DNA from: Pelecanus crispus
Lineage: Eukaryota; Chordata; Aves; Pelecaniformes; Pelecanidae
Assembly (NCBI RefSeq): GCF_030463565.1
Contig: NC_134659.1
Location: 7,324,511-7,388,510 of the forward strand
Direction: 5' to 3'
Length of the DNA stretch: 64,000 nt
The notes under the pieces were generated by a model, which was not told the origin of the DNA, ran no database searches, and worked only from the letters and a program-made list of their open reading frames with translations. Below are positions 10,801-23,400 of this stretch, one piece after another. Both the position numbers and the translations under genes were made by a program. Within the stretch, counting starts at the first letter, position 1. Each line of letters opens with the position of its first letter.

Positions 10801-13800
10801 GGGAAGCCAGAAACAGGCTGCTTCTGGGTAGAGCAATTACTCTCTTGACATCTTAACCTCCTGCCCAGCTGCCTTTCTATTTTCTCAGCTCTTTCAGGCA
10901 TCTCCCGAGAAACAGAGCGGTTGTTGCAACAATAACAGTTAATACTTTGCACGCAACCCGGGATGGCGGCGCAGCCTCCAGGCAGCACTGGACGCCGAGT
11001 CTCCCAGGATGGAGAGGGAAGGAAGAAGCTGCTGGAGGGGGGAACTGCGCCCAAACCTCCCCCGCATCCAAAGGATGAGGCTGCTCGGCTTTTGCCCCTC
11101 GCACAGCTGCTTTCTGCACCGGGCGCGGGTGGTTACAGGGGTTTGATCCCCGTCCCAAAGTGCTGCCGGTCTCGGCAGACAGACACACGGACAGACAGAT
11201 GCAAGGACTCAAATATCGGGGCAGCCCGATGCCACGCAGCATCTCCGATCCCCCTCCCGCTGTTGAGCATCGCGCGCATCCGCAGCCGCGGCGGGGCGAG
11301 GAGCACGGGGCACTAAAGCTGCCCTTGGTACCACGCTGCCGGGCATCACCTATACGTGGGCGAGGGGCACGCATATATGGCACCCGCAGTGCTTCATCTG
11401 TACCTTCCTGCTCCCTCGCAGCATCCTGCTAGGATCACGACAGCGGCTCAGCCCCGACACGCTCACCCCATCCCATGGGAAACTCTCCTTTCCAGGCTGG
11501 GATACGGGCAGCGAGCTCCCTGCCCTGGCAGTTGCTGCGCACCAGTTGATTTTTTTCTTTTTTTTTAAATGCCATTTTAGGACTTGGGCAGAGGCAGCTG
11601 GACTCCTATTGATTTATTCAGTTCGTCAAGAATAAATCAAACAACCTTGCTTTCTCCCGCTGCTTTTCGCCTTAGCTGGAACGTGTGCTCCTCGCCAGAT
11701 CCCTAAACATAGATAAGCGGCTGAGAGGATATTCGGGGGAAGTATCGTATATTCTTGCTCTATTCTTATCCTATTCTCTAGGCAGCCAATTTTGGCCACT
11801 GTTTGAGATAAAACCCTGGGCTACGGAGATATTTAGTGGTCTGCTCTTCTGATGCATTACAGCTCCTCTTATAATCTTATCCAGGGGATTAACCCCTGCT
11901 AACTCGCCCCCAAAACCATCGCAGACCCCACCTAAAAATAACAACATGCTGTTTTCCCCCTCCTGCAGCCCCCAAATCACTTGTTCAGAAGAAGGCGGGG
12001 AGGAAGAGGGAGAAGATGCGATGGGTTTTTCAACAGTTTGGTGCCTCCCACTGAAATCCCTCCGTTTCCCATTCGGGGCTCGGTTGTTTTAGAGGAGCTT
12101 TTTGCACATTAGTCATCCCTTCTCCCGAGTTGCATAACGCCACTGCTAAAAATTGCATCGTACCAGCTCCGTGTCAGCTCTCATACTCAACCCTTGGTGC
12201 TCTGATGGGGATGAGGCTTTTTGGGGGGCCACCAAGGGTTTTCCACACCAGGAAACCAGCTCCGGTGTTGGGCTGAGCTGCTTCGGGAGCCTGGTGGGGG
12301 GAAAGGGGAGGATGGGATCTCTTGGGATCTGTGGCTGCGCCTGCTCCGGGGTTAATCCTCTGCTTTCAAAAGACTCAAAGCCCAAAGTTTGAGTCCTGAT
12401 CTGCTGCTTCTGCAAGAGACAGGGCAGCAGAGCTGGTTTTCATGCCTGGCTCGTCCCCAAAGTCAGCGTGTGACCTTGGTTAAATCATTTATGATTCAGA
12501 GACCACTGAAATCATGGAGGGTGACCTTCCCTCGCGCGCGGGCTGGGGATATTCCAGCTCCTCCCTCTTCCAGAGGAGCCCGCTCCAAAGGGGAGGATGC
12601 GCCAGAGAAGCGCCGGTACGGTGCTGCCGTGCTCACCCCTTCGCCCAGCTCATGGGGTTTTTGGGTGATTCACGAACCTGCCGAGGTACCCCGACCGTTT
12701 GGTGCGGGAATATATTTTAATTACAGAAATTCAAGGAATGCAGCTACACCAACACCACATGGCAAACTCAGGTGCTGCCAGCGAGGGGTGAACCACCATC
12801 ACGGCACAGGAAACCGCTACGGGACATCCCGGGCAGAGGAGGGATGCGGCTCATCCTAATTTCTCCCCAACTCTGGAGAAATTCCAGCTCCAGCACTGCA
12901 TCTATGCGGTGCTCAGCTCCTGCTGTCAAGCCCCAGGATAGGCTCACGGCACCAAGTTTTTCCCCCCTCCTCTTTTCTGCTTTCCTCTGACTCCCGCTGC
13001 TCTGCTCGCACGGCTGGGGCAGGAGAAGGCAGGAAGGAAAGAAGAAAAGAGAAATAAAAGGGAAGAGCTTCTTGTCGGCCCCATGTAGGACTTGGAGGGG
13101 GGTTGTTTTGGAGACGTGGTGACTGGCTGCTCCTGCCAGCTCCTTCGACCCAGTGGGGAGGAAAAAAAATAAGCCAGACGAGGCATTTAACGCTTCTTCC
13201 TTACGTAGCACCTCTTCCACTGTGGCAGCAAGGAGTTTTACTGCAGGAGGCTCTCAGTGCTAACCCTTCTCCGCACTGAGGGAAACTGAGGCATGGGGAG
13301 CCTGGGAAGGAGCAGGAGGGGCCCGGCTGCGGGATCTGCCACAATCCAGCCCCGTCCCTCGGGGTGCGGGGACCAGCCTTGCACCAAGGGGATCCTCACT
13401 CTGCATCGTCCCCTGAGCACCAGCTCTGGTTTGGCTGTGATGGAGGGCAAGGGCCTGACCCCCAAAAAGCTCTTGGGGCTTTTTTTTTTTTTAAACACAC
13501 CCAAAGCTAAGCTTTGCTCCACCATCCTCCAGCTGAAAGTCCCCAGGCTCCAGCCCCACGGAGCTGGACTTGCTCAGAGTGAGGAAAGAGGCCGAGAGAG
13601 CAGCGGGATGAGAGTCAAGACCAGGGATGCACCCATCAAAGCGGCCCCTTTCAGCCACCCGAGATCCGGACACCTCCGGGGAGGCAGAGCCGGGGCGACG
13701 GAGCCAGAAGTCAGAGGACTGAAGGTTTTGTTCTAGTTCGGGAAGAGCCCCGAGATCATTCAACATCATCCCAAAAACTAATATCTGTGAGCAAAAACCA

Positions 13801-14366
13801 GCGGTGCGACAGGGAGCTTGGCACTCCAACCTCGTTCTCCCAAGGCTGGGGGAGGACCTGCTTCAAACCCAGCTCCATCCCCATGGGGATGCTCTGCCCC
13901 CTCACCCTGCGTCCCTCTCAAAGGAGGATTCATCCCCCCATCCATTTAGGCATCATTTTGTCTCCAATCTCTCACTTCCCCACTATTCAACAGCAGCGGC
14001 AGCTTTTTCCCAGTTGCCTCCAGGGACCCACATTCATTCCCCTCCCTGCCACCTCCCAGCTCTTCACGGGAGCACCCGTACGTATATTTTGCCAATCCTT
14101 TAGCCCAGCTGCCAGTCCGTGTGCTCCCTGCACCCAGCCTGGGGCCCTACAGCCTCCCACCTCCACGACACCTCGGGGCTGGTTTTCAAGGCTGCCAAAG
14201 CCACGGTCAGCCCCAGGACCATCCCTGGGGTTGGACGGAGAAGCAGACACAAGCGGGGAAGACAACAGTGAGATTTAGGCAGAGAAAGGCACAAAACAAG
14301 AGGGGAACCGCTGCTGGGCAGGGAATAGAGGTTTATTCATCTGTTGCCTCCAGAAACTTGAGGCTG

Positions 14367-14404
<38 letters not shown>

Positions 14405-17400
14405 CCTAAAATTATATGAACTCAGCCATTTGCAGCACAATATATAATTTTATGAGTCAACATGTCCTCCTTACATTTCCACCACCCTTTAGCCCAAGTG
14501 CAAACAGCCCACGGGAAGGAGGGCTCGACACCAGAGGGAATCGCATGGGTTGGCCCAATTTATTTAGCATGAATAAGGCTTCAGGGGGGGGAAAAAAAAA
14601 AAAACAACACCTACTCCAGGGACCGTCCCAAACACATGGACACGAGACAAGTTCAATGGAGACGTTTACACATCCTGCAAACCAGGCAGGGGGAGCACGG
14701 CAGCAGCGCTGGGCTGGAGAAGATCAGAACCCGCTTCTCAGCGATGGAGATGTCCCAGCTCGGTCTCCTCCGGGCACAGGCACCGCCGTGGAGGCATGGC
14801 GTCGCGGGGAAGGGGGGGACAGAGCGACACGACACGACAAAGCGGGATCCGGGCGGCGTTTTAGAGGATGGAGGGGACGGGAGAGCAGGGACGCCGCAGA
14901 GGACAGGGAGAGCTGCAGCGGGACGCGAGGGGAGCCAAGCCCACCGTGGATCCTGCCACACCATCTATGCTGCTTAGGCTTCGGGATTTTCCATAGCCTT
15001 GGTGAAGAAAATGGACAGGTTAGAGCCCAGCAGCCTCCTTCCCAAGGCTCAGAAAGCAAAGAGCACTGGGGTGGGCATCGCCCAGCCCCACACCCCAATT
15101 CAACCCCCTACAAATTTCAGAAAGGGCTTTTTGAAGGCAATCAAGCTTCTGCAGATCCTCCAGACCTCCCCTCCCTTCCCCTTGGCTCCTCGTGCTGTCG
15201 AGCAGCGCCGGCCGAATCCAGGACTCAAGAGTCATTGATGTTGGGAGACCAAATCAGTCCTGGGAGGTGTTGGGTTTTGTTTCCCAAATTGCTCCGAATG
15301 AGGAATGAGTTTGGGGATTTAGTGGGCTGAAGCAAATGGGGAAAAGCAGCAGAACTCAAACAAATACGGGATTTGGAAGGAGTTATTCCCTCGGCTCTGG
15401 TTTTTAAGCCAGCTGTAGCAGCAAGCTGCTGCTGACACCTTTCTGTATAGAAAGGAGCAGGTAGACATGCTCATTATTTTCCATAAGAAATTGCATTAAA
15501 GAGCAAATATTTCTACTGCTTTAAGCATGAGAACCCTTCACGCTCCCCCAAAGAGGCAGAAATTGCTCCAGTTTTTATTGGAAAGCAACAGCCAGAACAA
15601 GTGCTCTCACAGGTCAAAAGCCACTTTTCTTTCTGGAAAGAAACTAAGTATTTGCACTGAAAATTGGATTTTTAGGTCTGAACAGCAGCCCTGTTCAAAG
15701 ATGAGCCCCAAGATCTGCTCTCCGGATTGCTGCACCTTGCAGGGACATTTCTGTTGCCAAAACATGGAAAATGAAGGATGCTCCCGGCCGTGATGAGCCC
15801 AACTGCCCTGCACCATGCCACGCTCGCTGCATCTTCCCCAAGAGTGCCCAGGCGAGCAAATCCAGCTTCGTCTTTGCCTTCAGCTCCAGAGGAAGCAAGC
15901 GCATGCGAGCGAGCGTGTGTGCGTACGCAGCAGGGAGCGGGGGGAGGCGGCTCCCTGGCAGCAGAAAAACAAGGTGATGCATCCATCAGATGATGCCCCT
16001 TGGGCAGGGCCAAGCTCCAAAACCGTCCCCACGCCCCCCCGGGGAGTTAATGGCACATTTTTGGGTTCTGCTTTGATGCAAAGGCAGCGACGGCGGGTGC
16101 TAGCCCGGCCAGGCTGTTTTGGGCTTGGATCGGGGCTGACCGCTCACTCCGGAGCGATCGCAGCATCACCTCCAGGCACACTCGAGGAGGATGCTGAGAC
16201 ACGAGCATCGTCTGGAAAAGGCTCCAGAGCACTACTTCTTTAAATCTGACTTTTATCCCCTTTTTATACCTTTTTTCCTACTCATGTCCCAACCACAGCA
16301 GCCAGCAGGGAGGCACAGGGGTTTCCAACCTCTTCCCATAACCGAGCACCCCCAGGACACACGGCCTCTCCGGTTCCGAAGCAGAGAAAGGGCTGGGGGA
16401 CAGAAGGCCGCCTGCCTGAACCTGTTGCTGACTTCAGCAAAGCTTTTCCAGTGCCCGCAGTGGAAGCGAGAGCAGAATCAGGCTCCAAAGAGAAGAGCAA
16501 TTTCCTCCTTTATTTTTTGGCATGAATCCACGCAGCGAGCGAGGAGGGAAGCAAGCGCAGCCCTGAGCTGGGCGGGGAGCCCCATCCCGCGCTGGGCATG
16601 TTTCCCATCTACAGCAGCTGATACAAAGACCCCCTGCTCCCCCCAAAAAAACCCAAAACCCCTGCATCGGCCTCACCTTTCAGCAAACCTTGCTCTTTTC
16701 CCGGGAGTGGTGAGGCTCTTTGAAGAGCTCACACATTTCCCTGCCACCCTGAGCCGTGCGTGTGGGAAGCAGTTGTGCCGAGACGCAACCGGTCCCTGAA
16801 AGCTTGGGGTCACCGATGGATCCAGCACCCAAACCACACCAATTTAGCAGAGAGGTGTTATGGGGTCGGGGCTTGCTGGAAGCCGCCCTGGCGATGCAAG
16901 GGCCTGCTGATGCCGCTGAGCACTTTATAGGGATGCTCTTTGCCCTCTTGCTCAGACCATTGAATAGAAAAGGGTGGAAGGAGGGCACCGGAACAGGGCC
17001 AAAATCATGCTGCCAGTTTTGATTAAGCCTCAAGCGTCACAGTTTGGGGCAGCACTTCATAAAGATGCTTGATTGCTCCAGGGCCCCTCTGCAATGGGAC
17101 TCTGGGGGCAAACCTGCCCCGAGCCCAACACTTCATTTTCTCCATCAATTAATTCCCAACGCACATAAAGCCACGCTCGTGGGAGCACCTGGGAAGGAGC
17201 TCAGGACTCCGTCCCTCAAGGCCATCATGGTTTTCCACCAAGCTCAGGGCCAGGTGCCACCGCAGAGTCAAGCTGCAAAGCTCCGGAGGGTTTTGCTCTG
17301 CTAATTGCCACCGGTGCTGTTCTTTAACGGAGCCGGTATCCCAGCAACTCGCATAGGTGCTAACTGAGGTCACCGGGATTGCTTTATAAATGGGTTTGTT

Positions 17401-20400
17401 GCCAAGGAGCCGTGTGGAGGCATCTTATAAACAGAGCGGTGGGGCAGCGGGTAACCCCCAGGGGCTCCTCCCCGGGCCCTGGCAATGCCGCGCTCCCCAC
17501 GTGCAAACGCTCGCAGCTCGCAAGCGCACGTGCACGCTCGCACATGCTTTGAGCCGGCAGCAGATGGGGACGGGGTAATGCAAGCAGGCAGCATTGCCCA
17601 GGAACACCTGCGCTTGTTTATAACGGCGGCCTGGCGCTTGTCTACATGTTGCATGCACTCGCACGTGTGTCCCTGTGCAAACGTGGGCTTGTCCCTGCTT
17701 CCCCCCACCCCCCAAGCCAAGCATCACCGGTGGGTGCTCACGTGAGCATCCCCGCGCTCGATCCCACACCGCTCAAGCCACATGCCTGTCATGGCCCTGC
17801 ACTAATAGCAAGCAACAGAGTAAAAATCAGCTGCGTGATGTTCTGGCTTCTGGCAACCAAGCCAAAAATTGCCGCTTTGCAATGCCAGCACGCCTTCAAA
17901 GGGTAAATCCCCTTCCCTCCACTTAACCCCCTTCCCTGTGGCTCCTCTTGAAATCCTGCTCTGGATTCAACTTTCTAGACCATCGTACCCAACCTCGCTG
18001 GCATGGGGGGTGCTGGACTCATCCTGCCTCCACATCACTCCATCCAAGCAGAAGACGCGTGCTCACATGCCAAGACAGACCCATGCCAACGTGTCTGTGC
18101 CCCAGCAGGACACATTTTGGGGAACTGCTGAGCAGGACCTGAGTGCTGGAGGGAGATAAGGGGTCCAGAGCCATCCCCAGCAGCAGGGGAGCAAGGTGAC
18201 ACCAATGGAAGCAGCAACAGGGACAAGAAACACATGGCACGTGGCAATCCACTGCGATCCAGCTCGGTCTTCTCCAGGACCCAGGTCCAAGGGGTGGTGG
18301 GCAAGGGTAGCTCTTCTCTTTGAGCTGCCCAAATGAGACCAACAGCTGGAATTGGGCTCAAACCATGATGGATGCCGAGATCTGTAGCATATTCCTGAAC
18401 CAGCTCCATCTCCTGATTTCCGCAGCTTGTACAGACATCAGTACCTGTCCCAGGATCTGACAGATGGCCATCAGCAAGTCGGGCTCAGAATCAAGCTCAT
18501 CTCAATTTGCAGAGCTGCCAACATCCCAGTACCAGAACAAACAGCCTCAGCAGGAGATAAATCAAGACTGAGGGAAGAGGCACCTCTGCGGCTCCCAACA
18601 GCTTTTGGCTGGAGTGCAGGAGGCTGCTTTGCCCCTCTAATCGTCTCCAGTCACCACCAACCCTGACCGCACCGGAGCATTTCAGCAGGGAAGGCATCAG
18701 CCCTGACCGCTCAGGACAGCATCCCCGACAACCCAAGCAGGATGCAGATATTGAGGTTCCCTCTTCCCAAAAGGTCTCACACATCACTCAAGCCCCTCTA
18801 GACAACAGATCCACCTTTCCCTGGGTGCAAGACCATTTCAGCAAGGTGGGAGTAAGCGACCTACGTACACATCTATTTTTAATTGTAAATAGCACTCTGA
18901 CATTTGCAGGAAGGACACCAGAACAAACCAATGAAGATCACCAAAGCGTGCTTTCGAATAGCTGTTGCTGCCAGCATGCAAGGAGAAAAAACCTCCTGGT
19001 CTCCTGCAACCAAGTAATGTGATTTGGGAGCCCAGCAAGAGCATCACTGGATCCTCAGCTATTAGATCTGCTCTAGTTCTCCTGGCTTCAGTGGGACCAA
19101 GCTCAAATGCTTCAGTTGAAGAGATGCCCAACTTGAGCATCTTGTAAGGAGGAAGAGCAGCGCTGGCTTTCATCCCTCTCCTTCATCCCTTCCAGTTCAG
19201 CATCCCCCCAGTCTGGGGCAGGACTAGAGCCCCCTCACTTCTTCTCGTTAGCAGGCATTAAGAAAACAGACCAACTTCATAGAAAAAAGCACTTCCAGGA
19301 AAAAACTGAGGCTTTTCAAGCAAATATTTGTACAGTACCCTTCTGCCCAAAGATGAGGAAAGCTTTTCATCTTTTTCCTCTTTCTAAGGGACGATGCTGA
19401 GCAGGAACGCCAAAGGGAACCCTTGATTTCCCAGGAGGAAGCAACCAATTTGCTTCTACTAATGTAATAAATGTGATCGCCCCCAAACACCTCCCCTTGC
19501 TCCAGGGGCTGTTGGAGAGCCTGGCCCAGGCCAGCCTGGGATGAGCTGGGCTGCCTCGCACATGAAAACAGGCGACTCCCCAGTCTAAAAGATGCCAGGA
19601 GCATGTGAGATGAACCTAAGCACCAGGGCTGAGGTCACAGACCCAAAGCTGAGGTCCTCCCTATGTCTCAAGCCCACCCAGTCTTTACCAACCCAGACCC
19701 TTGAGGGCCTCCAAAGCACCAACGCCACGAGCTAACAGGGCTTGGTGCACAGCTCAGAGGCATAGCACATCACCTTTTCTCCTGCCTGGTCCCAGCCCAC
19801 ATGCACCATTCCTGTGAGTAACTGGGATTAGATGGTACCAAGGAAGCAGAGGTAGGTCAGCTCTGCAGCTACATCACCCCACACTACTCTGAACACACAA
19901 GAAAAAACGCAGAACTAAAAAATCCGAGCCGTGTCCTAAGAATTATCCCAGCAATCGAGGTGGATTCTGTGGCTCAACGTAGGCACTGGATTTACCCTCC
20001 CAGGGCTGGGATGCTGGGAGACAGGCACAGGGCATGCTCACCGGTGGAGCAGAGAAGGCTGGAGGACAGCGCGAAGGGACCAGGCTGAAAAGGACTGTTG
20101 CTTTGTCGTGGGAAGAAGAGTTTTGTATTTTCCTGACTCATCTCCCCCACAGTTTCCCACAGAAAACCTCAACACTTAGCAAACTCACTTTCCAAACCCA
20201 GAGGAGACAGCCTTTCTGGCAGCCCGGTGCTTTTGGCAAGGCAGCACTTGACACATCGCGGCTCCCCATGCTCGAACCCACCAAAAGACATCAGAGGGGG
20301 AGAGGAAAAGAAAAGCCTGTGGATTTTTTTTCCCTACTGAAAACCTTTTCACCACCTTCAGTCACAACCTCACCACCTTCCCAGGAGAGATGTCCCCCTC

Positions 20401-23400
20401 CCACCACCCTGAGATGGGTGACTGAGGCCCAGGGAGAAGAGCTATAGGGACAGGAGAAGTCAGAGCACTGCGGAGCAAAGGGACAGACCTGTCCCCAAGG
20501 AGGGCAGTGCGGCCAGCATGGGGTCACAGACCCCAAACAGTGGCAATCAGGGGAGCAGGACTTGGGGGAGGAGAAAACAAAAAGGGTAGAGCTAGCATGG
20601 AGAGACGTGGTGGACGGAGATGAAGCAGATGGAGAGGCAGGAGGACAAGTGGATTTGGGGAGCAGAGAACAGGCAGGCAGATGGAGATGAACCACCATCT
20701 TGGACAGATGCAATAAACCCCTACCTCGCTGCTCCATCTCACCCTCCCCAGCCCATGGGCCAGCTCACACCTCCAGCATCAGCCATACCTTTCTGGATGC
20801 CTCCATCCGCTGCGCAGGAGAAGTCACCCGTGGCCAGCAGGAAGCACGTGGAGGATTTCTTGTTCTTATCCCGGGTGCTGGAGCGCCGCATGGGCCGCTT
20901 CTCCTCATCGGTCGGTGACAGCGGCTGCTCCTCGTCTGACAGCACCACGTTGGCCTCGCCGTTCTGCTTAGAGTCTGCAAGAAGGTGGCAGAGACCCATC
21001 AGCAGTGGATAAACCCACAGGACGAGGTGCTTGGGGTGGCCAGAAGGATTTGCTTAGACCACGCAAGGAAGCAGAAGACCAGATTGCAGATGGCCCACAG
21101 CAACACCCACAAATTCAGGTACTGATCCCAGCCTGGACATGCTAATTTAGAGTGACCATGGGAGCAGGACCATGCCAGCTTCTAATCCCAAGCAGCAAAC
21201 AGCAGCTCTCACTCCTGCTGAGGGTTATATACCCTGCATGAAGCCAAGCAGGGTTTCACAGGGAAAGAAACACCCCTGGTCTTTGAGATCCACCCACCTA
21301 ATTGGTGGGAATTACCTCTCCACAATTCACTCTGCTGAGATAGGGGCTGCTCAGGTTAGTGGTGAATTGCTAATTTATGTCATCTGACTCTGTGGTTCGT
21401 TAGCTGAGAGGATGCTATGCCAGGTGAGGGTCTGGCCTGAGCTCCTGGATCAGTGGTGGGGTCAAGGGATGGGGCTGAGCTGCTCCTCCAGAGCAGGACA
21501 GCTACTCTCACTGCTCCCCACTGCCAGGGCTCCTGGGGCAGACGGGATATGTAGGCACATGGAAAAGGGAGATTTATAAAGGAAAACACCTATCCGGGGC
21601 ATTTGGAGCTCCCTGTGTCCGAAGGACCATCACTGTTAAACACATGTGGCCAGATGTGCAGCTGCTCAGGGCTGACCTCAGTGAATGCCACGTTGGTGCA
21701 GGACACAACTCCACCGTGGCCCCTCCTGTTTCCGCACTGCAAAGGCGGCTGCTCTGGAAGTGCCGCTGGCAGCAAACCAAGACGAAAAGGGCAAAGCAGC
21801 CTCCACGGCCAGCAATGATACCGTGGCAGGGCGCTTGCAGTCCCCCACGCTTAGCCCAAGCGATGATGCCCACCAGCAACTGCCCACAGCTGGGGCCATG
21901 CCCTCTCCTGACCTGAAGGAAAGACTGGCCAAACCTCAAACTTCAGCTCATGAGAGCACGAGATCAAATAATAAATGTACGGGGGCTGATTTTTCTCCTG
22001 CCTGAGCGCAGGATTTGGAGCAGAGTTGACCTTGCCGTGCAGGGATGCTCCATCTACTAGAAGATGAATGAGGAGGTGGGGTCAAGCCCCAGGGAATATC
22101 CATGGGTTTATCCATTTTGGTGAAGTTTGCCCTGATTTATGGTAGGAGGAAGCAAAAGAGAATCTACCCCAGGGGCATTACCAGGCTAAGATGGGAATAA
22201 GGCAAACGACCTTACCTCTGTCAGCGTGAGGAAGAGGTGGGCTAGGTAGGGATACCTTGAATCACACCACGGTGACTTGATCTGTGCCTTTAGGAGAGCA
22301 GGATATGGCGTTTCCCCTCCTGGCTGGAGGGGGGATCTTGATCTGCAGCATCCTGGTCCACCAATACGGCACCCAATCCCCAGACACCCAAGGCCCCAGC
22401 CCTTTCTGCACCAAGGTCTCACCAACTCAAGAGCTGGGGGCCACGTCCTGCAGCAGGACAGTCCCCAGGGACTCTGGGACACAGGGGACCAAAACCACTG
22501 CCTTGCAGGCTCCCGGCGGTCTCCCCCTCCCTCTGCCCCACCTTTGGGGTCTCACCTGACCGTTTCCGCTCAGCTGCCCCCTCCTCTACCGCCAACGGGC
22601 AAGTGTCACTCTGGGTGCTGTTACGGGGGGAGTTTTCCTCGGATTTGCAGTAGGTAGGGGAGTCCAGCGGGGCCGGACGGGGTATATGCTTTTTCTTCTT
22701 CTTTGGCAGCTTCTGCTTGGCCATGGCCAACGAATAGTACATCCCAAAGTTATTGACAATGACGGGCACGGGCATGGCAATGGTGAGCACCCCCGCCAAC
22801 GCGCAGAGAGCCCCCACCACCATGCCCGACCAGGTCTTGGGGTACATGTCGCCGTAGCCCAGGGTCGTCATCGTGACCACAGCCCACCAGAACCCAATGG
22901 GGATGTTCTTAAAGTGAGTGTGGTCGCTCCCACGGGGGTCAGATGTCTTGGCTCCAATCCGCTCAGCGTAGTAGATCATAGTGGCGAAAATCAAGACCCC
23001 CAAGGCGAGGAAGATGATGAGGAGCAGGAATTCATTGGTGCTGGCCCGGAGCGTGTGGCCCAGCACCCGGAGACCCACAAAGTGCCGTGTCAGCTTGAAG
23101 ATCCGGAGGATCCGGACGAAACGGACCACCCGTAGGAAGCCCAGTACGTCCCGGGCAGCTTTGGAGGACAGGCCACTGAGACCTACCTCCAGGTAGAAGG
23201 GCAAGATGGCCACAAAGTCAATGATGTTCAGCAGGTTTTTAATGAAGAGAAGCTTATCCGGACAGCAGATAATGCGAACCAGGAACTCGAGGGTGAACCA
23301 CAGGACACAGACCCCTTCGATGTAGGTGAGGATGGGCTCCGTCTCCACTTTATGCGTCAGCAGGATCGTTGTGGTGTTGCCAACCACGAGGGTCTCCGTC

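Larger units (their letters stand above)
7887..20788 (-). other. KCNC4 intron 3
   Basis: 12.9 kb with no coding exon recognised. It includes a CR1 copy (9691-10173), a MIR-like scrap (about 13276), a pyrimidine microsatellite near 8325-8352, T tracts near 9609-9640 and 13478-13492, and a poly(A) tract at 14375-14402. AT-rich stretches near 11.6-11.8 and 15.4-15.7 kb are unexplained. An alternative Kv3.4 last exon would be expected here but I could not find it. Confidence 0.7.

Noticed and set aside
20739-20788. KCNC4 ending by read-through of the exon 3 donor (MADAGG... tail)
   Set aside because: The donor GTATGG is usable and a phase-matched exon with a Kv3-like tail exists at 7825-7886; read-through is at most a minor form.
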